Origin: Prostheceraeus crozeri
Lineage: Eukaryota; Platyhelminthes; Polycladida; Euryleptidae
Assembly: GCA_907163375.1 (NCBI GenBank)
Contig: CAJQUW010007027.1
Span: forward strand, 310,001 to 374,000
DNA: 64,000 nucleotides
Direction of reading: 5' to 3'
Below the pieces are notes generated by a model. It was not told the DNA's origin. It ran no database searches and worked only from the letters and a program-made list of their open reading frames with translations. The translations under genes were made by a program, and so were the position numbers. Positions within the stretch are counted from its first letter, which is position 1; the number at the start of each line of letters is the position of its first letter. Positions 13,501 through 24,089 of the stretch are shown here, in pieces.

Positions 13501-15189
13501 ATTCGATGAGCACTTCGCTAAATCTTGTCGAGTTTGGTGGATAGAACAACACTTAATTCTGAGGAGAGTGGCGCACCACATTCCATGATGCTTCGCATGC
13601 AGTGCTTATGAATTTGAAGAAGTTCTTAGAAAACTGCTTAGAAAACTCTTCAACTGATGATATGTAGAAATCTTCGTGGATTTATTCCTGTAAATTGCAA
13701 ACTTGAATCAAACATCACCCCTAGAATTCCAATTTCAGCTTTCATCGGAATATTTGAAAGATTGGAGGAATTGTCGGATGCTTGGACGAATATTACCTGC
13801 TGACTTTTTAATATTCTACACATTCTCTATCTCTTTCTTATATATATGCTAGTACGACAATCTCCTAATCTCACGATTTAGGCAAGCAGTTGACAGATTG
13901 TTTAAAGTGTCTAGAGTTGTAGATCCTAATTGTCCTTTTAAAGCGGAGGACAATTAAATGAAACTGATTAAATTAAATCGTCCTGATTAAATGAAACTTT
14001 TGTATTTTAGCATCACGATTCAGGGTTGAAACCGGCCGGTCGGAGATGGGACGGTGGCTGGCGCTGTACCGGTTGGTTAAAGCCTTGATCGCCAGACATT
14101 ATTTCGTCAACTTGTATGCCATTAGACATTATTGAATTTCCCCACGCATTACGTGAAATGCATGAATGGTAGGCCATCTGGTACTCCGGAAAAACGGAAT
14201 TTACCTACGTGTTACAATACAATGTCACACAATGCAATTATTCTAACTTTGATGGCATGTTTTATGCGATAAGCAGTATTAATAACTTATTTATTTACTA
14301 GTCTAATGAGTTTGAGGTGCATTTTAATTAGTCTTTGCCGCATCTTAAAGTCAATCAGACACAAACAAGTTGAAAACAGATAATCAATATATATCTCGCC
14401 TCCAAGCTTTAAGCGGTCAACAATTCTAGGTTCCAATATGATAATAGTTTTTCTAGAAATAAAAGTTCCGAGATGAACAATTTTATTCACTGACTGAGTA
14501 CTCATGTTACGAAACGTTTTGTCTGCGACGTGCACTGACGTGATAAAGAATATATTGTTCTGGAAACTTTATTTGGGATGAAGTAGGGTTTATGTACAAG
14601 TTGCCGGCAATAATATTTTCAGCTGTTTAAAGAGCAGTTTGCAATATCTTTGTCACAGAGCTACTCTCAGATACATTAAGGTGTATGTGCTCTTGATGTT
14701 GCAATGATCGACTAAGAAGTTTATTCTAGATGGAATGTCGTCAACAGTCGACATGGGTCTAATTAAATAAACTAGCCGGCCGACGGCCAGTTCCAATCCT
14801 GTCGCGATTAGAAACAGGTCCTGATTATCCGTATCCCGTTTAAGCGGAGTGCTTTGTTCTATGCTTATTTCTTTAATACTCATGACTTCCGTCTGTGAAT
14901 GATAAAATATTTTGCTAAAGAACTGAATCAATGATGGAGTAATGGACAATTACGTGATTATAATTTGAATTAACACTGCATCACAATATTGCATGGCATT
15001 TGCTTCCCTTTGTATTGATGACTTCCTTTTGACTGATGCGCACTTTGGTGTTCCAACTTTTGTGAGTCGATGTGTGTTGACTTTGTGACACTCTAAGAAC
15101 CAAGAGTTCTGTCACAGAACGCTATACGCACCACAATGTTGGTTCAATGGACCACATGCGGATCAACGTAGTTGACAACCTACTTCTGT
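10558..15189. repeat. Right arm of the giant inverted repeat
   Basis: Reverse complement of 725-5800, with about 570 bases of its own (10800-11372) where the left arm has its mariner relic. At 15189 the homology is interrupted by a 3.1 kb element and resumes at 18282-18350, where the sequence mirrors 646-718. The inner edge lies near 10558, leaving a spacer of about 4.7 kb. Like the left arm it holds a copy of the LINE-like remnant (13334-13790, minus strand) and no intact gene. Confidence 0.85.
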
Positions 15190-15459
15190 CCGCCCTCACG
15201 AAAATTTTTCATGAGAACTCATGAAATTTAATGCGGATTCATGAGATTTTTATGAGAGCTCATGAGATTATTATGAGTCTCATGATATTCTCACAAGAAT
15301 ATATTTAACTCGTGATGTTATCATGAAATGTTTTCCTCTATAATCTCGAATAGGGCTAGGGCGTCCCCTGCAAGCGACGCGTCCCACTGTCGCCCGGGTG
15401 GCTCGAAAAATGGACGAGGGCTACCACGTAAGGACCCGCGTACGTGGCTAAAGACGCAA

Positions 15460-16045
15460 GTGGGTTGTCTGAAAGTAGCTACATGGAATGTTGGCACAAT
15501 GACAGCTAGATCTATGGAAGTGGCTGATGCTTTGAGGAGAAGAAAGGTGGACATCGCCTGTGTGCAAGAGGTGAAGTGGAAAGGTGCTAAAGCACGCTCA
15601 ATTGGTCATGGATACAAGATGTTCTACAATGGGGATGACAGCAAGGTTAACGGAGTCGGAGTGATTGTTGCAGAAAGCATGCTAAGTAACATTTTGAATA
15701 TCGAAAGATACAGTGATCGGATTATGTCAATAAAGTTGGTCCCTCCTAATACTTCAGAGGTTCTTATGGTCATATCCGCTTATGCCCCACAACAAGGTAG
15801 ATCTGATGCAGAGACGGCCATGTTGGTCGTGAGGCAAATGCAGCGCGGTCACATGGTAACAATGGTATGGATGCAAAACTAGAGAAACAGCTGATAACCT
15901 ATAAAAATGGACGAAATGAATCACAAATTGACTATATGATGACAAATCGAACTAACATCAAACGGGTCACAAAGAAAGTGACAGAAGAAGTGAGGGCGTC
16001 AAAGAAAGATTGGCCAGAAGTAGAGACAATTATTCTCATACGATG
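15460..16045 (+). pseudogene. RTE-type LINE endonuclease fragment
   Basis: The frame from about 15463 reads CLKVATWNVGTMTARSMEVA, then RRRKVDIACVQEVKWKG, GYKMFYNGDD and VNGVGVIVAE. This is the N-terminal half of the apurinic-type endonuclease of RTE/CFDP2-like LINEs; the WN, QE and N motifs of the active site are visible. After VISAYAPQQG the frame jumps to a short stretch (MQRGHMVT) with an internal deletion. A later piece, KNGRNESQIDYMMTNR, is the C-terminal strand of the same domain in another frame. No reverse transcriptase follows until the isolated tail at 17470. Confidence 0.8.
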
Positions 16046-16419
16046 ATGAAAGTCATCCCAGTAGCCATTTATAATAGAATATAATGCTTACTAATTCAAA
16101 TTATTAGTTAAAGTAGTCCTAATGAGGACTGATGGCGTTCTCCAATCCGCAAGTGTACAAAGGCAATGCTACTGTAACCATTGGATTAATCAGTTCTTAA
16201 AAGAACTCAATGTAGCTTTCTCGTGGCAACGAATTAAAATTGATCAGCTTTGGCCCAATATCTGGTAAAAATGGAAATCTTAAGACTTGTACTAATACCA
16301 TAGATTCCAAACACTGCCGTATACACGTTCAAAACAGACGTCTAATATACTGTACCGACTACAGATGCTGATAGTGGAAATAGAATAAGACAATGGTCAC
16401 CATAGGTTAAGGAAATTAA

Positions 16420-16935
16420 AAATGGATATTATAAAACAACAGGAAACCGATGAATAGAAATTGGAAAAGTGGAGGTAAAATATGGAAATACAACGATGCT
16501 ACTACACCGATTACAAGTGAACTATATCTGACACTACACAAAGTGGATAATGGTAAGAGTGGATAAGTGGAAAGTGGATAATGGAGGTAAACAATAGAAC
16601 TACAATGACATTCTACTACACCGAAAGCAATGAAACTATACACACTATACCTAAGACTACACATGGAAAATACTATTTCTTCACTTGAATTTGTTATCGC
16701 CAGTTTCTTCATCCGTCTACAGTACTTCATGTAATTCCACATTTCTTCATTTGAATTACAATACATCGACCACTACTTCAGCTACCGATTAAGGGATATA
16801 AAACATAATACTGCAGTCCGTCAGTCATCAGCAGGTACTCGTCTAGTTGTGTTTCGACCCCTAACCTGAACACTCAAACCCAGACGAGCGGGGTCCCACA
16901 CATAGTGGCTGACAAAATACTGAATAGGTAATGAT
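16420..16935 (+). mobile_element. Possible solo LTR relic
   Basis: A TATA-like box near 16796, followed by a segment ending in CA before a tRNA-primer-like stretch (about 16905-16920), resembles the end of a Gypsy-type LTR. No internal region was found. It is an old fragment and the family call is weak. Confidence 0.25.
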
Positions 16936-17469
16936 ATGTCTTGAAAGATATGTCACAAAGATAAATCAGACATCATTCAATTGTTGCGTTTCCCACATGT
17001 AAACTCATCATGTCATTAAATTCATCCCATCAATAACTACAGTATGCTTTTTGCGATCCGCCCATGTAAACAAATCCTGTACATCAATCTTTGCCTTTTC
17101 GATTCCCACAAGTAAACAGATCCTGTTCATCCTCGAATCCCATAAAGCTCTAATCGCTGTGTGATAAATATGTAATCCGCCTTTACACAAACTTCGCCTC
17201 ATGCATCAAGACTCAACAATGGGAGCTCTCTCATCTCCCGTAAGCCACGCTAAGCGCTCTGTATTCACTCTTCACCGCCCCTCAATAAATAGTTTCTTTC
17301 TGTATTCACCTATGCAGAAAAGGCATTAAGGAAAATGTGAGTCGTTTGTTGGTCGCGTGCCTCATTGAAATTCACAAAGTGAAGTGAATTGTCGAGCCGA
17401 GAAAAGACAATATTTGTGAAGCGATTCATTATGCCTTGTGAGAGCCTTTTCTGTGTAACTTTCGCCTTT

Positions 17470-17640
17470 TCAGTAGAGCGGTGGCACAGACTGAGGTGGT
17501 ACGGGCACGTGGTACGTAGACCTCGCGAACACCAGACCCGGCTAGCGTTGGGTATGCCTGTGCCAGGGCCAAGAAACAAAGGGCGACCAAAGAAGACCAA
17601 AGAAAATTAGGTCGCCCCCCTTCATTGGGACAAGGCCTTT
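17470..17640 (+). pseudogene. LINE reverse-transcriptase C-terminal tail
   Basis: WHRLRWYGHVVRRP followed by LALGMPVPGPRNKGRPKKT is the arginine-rich end of RTE-like LINE proteins (the LRWYGHV...GRPkkrW block). Only about 50 residues remain and the preceding polymerase is absent. With the endonuclease piece at 15460 it shows that the element kept both ends of a LINE while losing the middle, or picked them up separately. Confidence 0.75.
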
Positions 17641-18159
17641 CAAGGTGAGCAAGGTGAGCATGTTCTCATGATGCTTTGATCGCGTTCATGAGAAAATCAT
17701 GAGCATTTATGAGGTCTTCGTGAAAATTAGCTTATAAGTAGTAAGCTATGCATGCTAGCCGCGAAAGGAAATAACCATAAGAAAGCTTATTCAATCGATC
17801 AAGATCTTCATGGTTAGTCTATAAAAGATAAAAATAAAAATATATAGGATGTATCATGGCGATGTGCAACAGCATTTTCGAAATGATGCATATATAATTT
17901 GACTTTGCAATTATCATTACTATGCAAGATGTTGAAAATAGACATATATACAATCACAGTTAAACTTCAGATTATGAGAAACAGCGGTCTATTTTTGCGA
18001 ATACTGAAATAGCATTGTGGACATGGCAATGCTATGGGGCAATGTGGGTTGGCCAAGAAATGCGAGAAACATAAATTCTGAAGTATGAAAAAGCAGCTGT
18101 TAATTAATTAATGAGATTTCCATGAGAAAGCTCATGAAATATGATGAAATGAGTAAATA

Positions 18160-18184
18160 TGTAAATATATATATATATATATAT

Positions 18185-18231
<47 letters not shown>

Positions 18232-18232
18232 A
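18160..18232. repeat. (TA)n microsatellite
   Basis: Almost pure TA dinucleotide run inside the right end of the 15190-18281 element. Confidence 0.95.
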
Positions 18233-18759
18233 TATGAGTAAAAATCTTATAAAAAATCATGAGGAATTTTCGTGAGGGCGAATATTATTGAAAATTATAT
18301 TCGGTCGGTCGGTACATACGCGGAACAGGCCTTTCTGCGCTATATTACAAATCGTTTGATACATAAAGGGTGTGAATCTATGAAAACATTTTTGGAAGTA
18401 ATAATGGATTAGTTTAATTGTAAGTTTCAAGTGTTCAAAATTTGATTCAATTTCGGTGTGCCACATTTTGAAGAAATTGTAAGAAGGAACTTTTCATGTT
18501 CAGCAAATATAGCAAATATTGATATACGGCAACATACAGCTTTGGATTTCAGAGAATAATGTAAGATCTTAGCACTTCAAATAAGACATAGCACAGAAGT
18601 AATCGACAAAGTGAAATCATGACAGACAGAGACTTTCATTCATGACATTGTGATACCTTGGACAAATGCTATACCTTCAAGAGTGACCTTAGGATTTCAT
18701 GTGAGACCTGGTAAGATAATTTCTCTATAAGTACACTCGCAGAATTAGATTGTTTAAGC

Positions 18760-19180
18760 GTATCACTTTGCTAGAAGTGCAAACTGATTTTAAGACGATG
18801 GCACATGCAGGAGCTTACGAAGTGGGCAAAAAGAAATTTTGGATACCTTGTAGAGATAGGAAAGAATTCTTTCTCTGTTAGAAAATGCTCGTGCGTCGCT
18901 AGCGGATTGATGTGAATTCCTTCAAAATGCTCCGATCGCCACAACTCCTTCAGATTCGAAGAATTCAGATCATTGCGCAAAAGTTTTCTCAATAATGTTG
19001 GGCCCTCCGATCATTTTAAAAAAAGTTAGCAGGCGCATGAAAAAACGTTCACAAACTTCTCTGTAGAACTTGACATCGTCTGTGTCTCTTTGCTGTGTGA
19101 TCCGGTTGATAACAGTCACTGAAACTTCGCACAATTTGGCGCGTTTATTGTTGAACTGACTGCTCATTGTTCGATTGCTA
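18760..19180 (-). repeat. Dispersed repeat R1, copy a (coding-like)
   Basis: This is one of four related copies (others near 33880-34260, 52215-52510 and 59660-59950). On the minus strand the best conserved frame reads KLLRNDLNSSNLKELWRSEH, then FEGIHINPLATHEHF, with EGPTLLR upstream. A different frame (18970-19167) has an open stretch with CEVSVTVINRITQQRD. The protein-level match between copies (for example NDLKSSNLKEFW in copy c) suggests descent from a translated sequence. I do not recognise the family. Confidence 0.6.
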
Positions 19181-20741
19181 TGGTATTATGTCATTTGATT
19201 GCATAGAAATAAATTGTTTATCTGAAGTTGACTGGAATGGAAATTGATTCAAGGTCACGGCATCGCCGGGGGAACTAAGTAGGGGCATGAACCACCAATG
19301 ATAAATTTGATAGACAGACGATAATATGATGCAGACTATGGATGAGCCTGCCGAATACACGCTACTCCAGATCAATGCTGAACAAGGTTTGGCAAAAACT
19401 TGGGGTCAAAACCCAAAACCCAAGCCAAGTTTAGATAAATGAATGAAATCAACTAAACGAAGTGCATTTCTTTATATTTTGTACTGACAAAAATATTCTT
19501 CTATGGGCCAAAATTCCTATTGGGCCCATGAGAAGTGTGGTATCAGTGGGAAACGATTTATTATTGCAATAATTGTAATTAGTAGCCTAAGTGCATGTAT
19601 TGCGTCATAAACTTTTCCTTTTATTCAACTTACAATGATATACTGACTAATTGAAGATCTTTGATTTAATTATGATTGAGTTACACATTGCTCATAGCAA
19701 AGCAATTGTTTTCATTTTATCGTTCAGAAATATAAACAAACTTGATAAATATTATAGCTGCGCAGTAAGTGCATGCTTAAATGACTGCTAATAGACAGCA
19801 TATTAATCAATGGAAAAGTAGACTATTTCACATGAAACAATGCCACCATCTCACTTAAAATTCTCTTCATGAAAATCCTGCAATTTTCTGTCAACAACTT
19901 CCACAACCAACTTGGCAAATAGTTTGACTATGATGCGATGTTTTAGATTGAAGTTGATATAATATACATGTATTATACTGTACTATACTATACATGTATA
20001 TTTGAAATATAATTGCTAGAATTACGTTGTTTATTTATCTAGTTGATTTATTGTTCACCACAGACTACCAAATTCAATCATTTCCTTATTTGACTTCAAT
20101 TTTCAATCAATTAATTGAGAAAAAGTTTTCGATAATCCCTGTTGCAGAGGGCTTATATATCATTAGTATATATTATATATCATTTAGTGAGGGCTTTGTA
20201 TGAGACACCTACTATTCTAATTGCTTATCAGCGATCATTTGGCTAAGCGTGCTGAACTTTTGGCTTCGCTGTGAAATACAATAGCTTGATCGATCTGCTC
20301 GAGACCGGTTCTGCGATGATGTCGAGCAATGGATCTTCTGAGGATTGAAGGATGCGGCTTCTCTGTCCATGGCATCCATATAAATAATAGCAAGGGAAGT
20401 AACACCGCAATTTCCTCTGACAACTAAACGGACGGAAATTGGATAGGCATTTCAACTCGTATATGAAGATAACGCCCACGTAGAAGCACAATCGCCGGAG
20501 GTCTTCGAAGTCAATGTGATTCTTGAGGCACGCCAAATGCACATAATCTGATATACTTTGTATAGTGCAAGTAAAGTACGTGCTCTATCGTATACCAGTG
20601 TGAAATTCATCTTAGCAACTTTCTTATCTGTTCATTGTCACTGTTTGATGCATTTGAGTTCATTATAGTGCGTTACTTTTATCGCGTTGATATCAGTGCA
20701 TCATTGTATCACTGACTCTGATGTTTTATCAGTGAAAGTGA
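19181..20741. other. Intergenic sequence upstream of the Roc-TIR gene
   Basis: AT-rich and without recognisable repeats or coding motifs. Short minus-strand frames at 20235-20542 have no motif support. The promoter of the gene starting at 20742 should lie in the last few hundred bases. I see no clear TATA box. Confidence 0.5.
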
Positions 20742-23700
20742 ATGGAACTGGAGGAATGCGTAAGTTCTTGCTTTGAAAATTGAGTGATATACTTCCGATT
20801 AGCTTCAGTTGGCGTTATCACCTTACAGTCAGACACAATGGAGCAAGATTTTGTTCTTCAAAAAATGCGAATTTTGGAGTTGTCAGATCATGTAATCGAT
20901 AATAAAAGCATGCTAAAACGTCGACAAGATGCCCTTGAATTCGGAACAGTGTCGTGTCCAACAGCGAATGTCATATTTCTGGGTAGCACGGGAGCCGGCA
21001 AGACATCTACCTGTAGACAATTATTGGATAAAACTCATAACCTGGAGCACATTCCCACCTTATACGCAGATGCAATGATCGCTAACTGGACGCATGTGGA
21101 CAGGAAATGGCGAGAGGTAGACATCAACGACCATAAATATGAATTCGATTCTGCAATGGCAAATTGTCTGACGCGCAACGTGCATTCAGAAACCAAGCTA
21201 TATCGAAATTCAAACATATTCAAAACAATGATTATCGAAGTTATTTTATTTCTAGTGGTGTTCAAATACATTCACGTGTACTATTCTTGTCCATTTTCGT
21301 GGAGCCTACTCCTGATAACTTTGTTCCACTCTTTAATGGGATATGAAGTTATAGATGCAATGGCTTGTGGGTATGGTATGACAATCGGATATCTGATTCT
21401 GCATAATCAATATGAGAGTATAACTGATGTAATCGTCTCGAGTGAAAGATCATTTCCTATTCATTGTTACTCCGTGCTATCCGCATCATTTGTGCTGACA
21501 CCCAGCTCATTTATTACAGCAATATTTCTTATGATAGGATGTGGCCCAAGCTTCATTTTCGTTCTTTGCTTGTCAACAAACAAACCTAGAGTAACAGATG
21601 ACAGCGAAAACACGATTCAATTGATATTATTCTACTTGGGCTTCTTGATACAAATGATGTATATAAACACAAGCAAAAAAACAAACTGTCCAGCACCTAA
21701 AATTCTAATCATAATGGGAGGCTATTTGCTAATTCTTGCAATTACATTCTTGCAAGATAATTGGATCACCACCGGCTTTGTTATGTTTGTTTTTGGTATT
21801 GTAATAGGTGCAGCATTCGTGCTCGGTAAAGAGATGATAAATCAGGTATTTTTCTGGCTTGATACTCATCCATCCTTACACTTGACAAGAAGTGACTTCC
21901 TTGGAATCTTTACCGGTATAATTTATGGCAAGATATATGGATTAGAATTCGCTATATCTCAGTCGTATTTTGGAATAATTTCTTCAATCCTTGGCTGTTC
22001 ATTGATAATATTGTGTCGTTTTAATCATTATAAAAATACAAATCATTCGTTCGTTCCACTTCGGCTGTTGTTGGAAAGAGTGTTTGGAAATAAAGCTCCA
22101 GGTGATAATATTACGAAACTTTCCATTCTCGACTGTGCAGGTCACAAAGTTTATCATAAAGCTCACCACGTATTTATGTGTCGACATGCGTCCTACCTTG
22201 TTGTGTTCCGCTTAACAAAGCTGTGCGAAGATTTTGAGAATTCATTAAGGGAAGTTCAGTATTGGTTGACCAGTGCATTGAGCCATGCAAGACATCCAGA
22301 TGCCAAAATTTTCCTTGTTGGAACTCATAAGCACTCGATATCAAATGACAATGAACTTAGCAATGTCATCGATAAATTGTCCGAATATATTGGACGTAAA
22401 TATCATGGAAGAATAGTAAAAAATCCTTTGAATGGAAAGCTTGTCTTTACTATCGACAACATGCATCGCCATTGCAGCCTTCCCGAATTGACAGAATTAA
22501 AGCAACTGATTTGGGATATATCAAATGATGCTGAATACGTAACTCTGCCAAATCGAGTATCTTGGTTCGCATTTCTGTCTGTATTGAGAGAGAAGTATCA
22601 TGGAAAGGATATTGACAATCATTGTCTACGTGACTGCATTCTGTCATGTTCAGAGCTGTGGGAATATGTGAAGAATGCATGTTGCCTTCAAAGAAAATCT
22701 GATTTCTATCGGATGCTGCGATATTTCAATGATTGTGGTGAAATATACTACAATTGCGATGATCCCATTCTTCAAAACTCTGTTGTTATGGATAGAAAAT
22801 CTCTGATTGAATTTATAAGGACATTATGTCCAATGGATTCTAATCAGCGTAATGCATCAATGTGGTCTAGAAAGCGAGAAGAAGCTATATCGCTAATTCA
22901 GGAGAATGAGTTCATGTATAAATTAATGGATGCATTGGGCATAATTATCTCAGCAAACTTATTGGAAACCTGTCAGGATAAACCATTTCTTTTGACTTTT
23001 GAGCTGCCTTCAAGGCCAACCGATGATCCACTCGTTTCAAATCCAAATGAGATAGCTGTTTTTGATTTTGGGAATTTCAATCCTTCGTTTTTATTGATCC
23101 GTTTGATGGCGTTATGTTTACATGAAACCCTTCAATTAAGAGAACATGGTCCTCACAACTTAAAATGGGAGCTGTTTGCGAATGAAGGACTCTTTTGGTT
23201 CTCTAAGTCAGTGAAATTCAGTGTCAAACAGGTTGATGAAAAGGGGAATGAAATTTGGATCCGATTGAAAAGTTTCTCAGCCAACGCAGAAGATGTATTC
23301 AAAGCATTGCAACATTTAACCTTTCAAGTCCAGTATATCATCAAGCGATACTTTGAACATCTGGAATTCAATTTGAAGCTGGTTTGCTCCTGTTCATATA
23401 AACAGATTGAATCGAAGGAATTAACAGGTATTCATTTCCTTGAAATCTTAAATAGACACGAAAGTCGAAGTTTTAATATGATGCCAAGAGGAAATCAGTC
23501 ATACATTTGTTCTCATTCGGATGTTCTTTTGGTGACTAAACCGTTTTCCAGGGTAATGATCCCCTTGGAAAAGAACATCATCAATGTTTTCTCGCCTTTA
23601 CCGGAGGGAATTGTTGATTGCCTTATATCTTGTCATAAAAATGATCGCTCATGGGTAATGTCTTACCTTGTTCCACAACTGGAAAATAAACGAACGCGTA

Positions 23701-24089
23701 ATTTTGGTGTCAATGCATTCAATAGTGAATCTTGCAAATCTTGCACTGTTCTCGTAAGTTTCTATGATAATCCCAATCCTGGCAACAGCTGCTGGACACC
23801 TATCAATATCAGACGTCGGTTTATGGAGCATGCCAACACTGTCATTGTTGTACTGACGACCGAGTATGTCAACGATCCAAGCTGCTGTCATGAGATGGAT
23901 TTAGCAATACTCCTGAATAAGTCAATAATTCCAATAGTAAGACAGCAAGAGATCGAAATTCCACCGTCTTTATCAGCTACAAATGCTTTGCATTTATCAT
24001 CTGAAGATCAGCATAGGCCTAATGCCAATAGCATAAGATTCATTAATCGTCTGAAAGTGTCTCTTATATCTAATAGAAAACAACCATAG
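20742..24089 (+). CDS. Roc-COR-TIR protein with transmembrane insertion in the GTPase domain
   Basis: Predicted two-exon gene: exon 1 20742-20759 (MELEEC) joined in frame to 20829-24089, giving 1092 residues. Without splicing the first ATG of the long frame is 20838. Domains, by residue: P-loop GSTGAGKTS (58-66, Lys64); a hydrophobic region (about 139-402) with some 8-9 candidate membrane helices; G3 motif DCAGH (441-445) followed by KVYHKAHHVFMCRHASYLVV; G4-like motif VGTHK (503-507), the usual Roc form; a COR-like winged-helix region (about 575-850); and a C-terminal TIR domain (about 932-1055) starting DCLISCHKNDRSWV. The glutamate of the TIR SxWCxxE position is kept (Glu1028) within PSCCHEM, but the Trp is Cys. 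Roc-COR proteins are GTP-dependent scaffolds, and TIR domains signal in innate immunity or cleave NAD. The membrane insertion separates G1 from G3 by about 375 residues instead of about 50. I infer a membrane-anchored GTPase-TIR sensor. Confidence 0.85.
20760..20828 (+). other. Predicted 69-nt intron near the Roc-TIR start
   Basis: A donor (GC followed by GTAAGTTC at 20760) and an acceptor (CACCTTACAG ending at 20828) bracket 69 bases that contain in-frame stops before the long frame. Splicing joins ATGGAACTGGAGGAATGC to TCAGACACAATGG in frame and gives the start MELEECSDTMEQ. Alternatively translation begins at 20838 with the intron in the 5' UTR. Confidence 0.55.

Larger units (their letters stand above)
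15190..18281. mobile_element. 3.1 kb element with TCATGA-rich inverted ends and LINE fragments
   Basis: The ends are inverted: GCCCTCACGAAAATTTTTCA at 15191 is mirrored by GAATTTTCGTGAGGGC ending near 18281. Inside each end TCATGA and CTCATGA recur many times (15210-15330, 17655-17720, 18110-18140, 18255-18275), making the termini strongly self-complementary. The flanks match the uninterrupted left arm of the giant repeat, which shows this was an insertion. Internally it carries a LINE endonuclease piece (15460-16040) and a LINE reverse-transcriptase tail (17470-17640). It carries no transposase of its own, so it looks non-autonomous. Confidence 0.7.

Noticed and set aside
13334-13552. Conserved 72-residue protein shared with 2425-2643
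   Set aside because: The conservation follows from the giant inverted repeat, and the frame continues a LINE-like remnant.
20235-20542. Minus-strand frames upstream of the Roc-TIR gene as a divergent gene
   Set aside because: Two overlapping frames, no recognisable domain, no splice or promoter support.
20784-20837. GTG codon as start of the Roc-TIR frame
   Set aside because: A GTG start is not expected in an animal gene. The region up to 20828 looks like an intron, and ATGs at 20742 (spliced) or 20838 are available.
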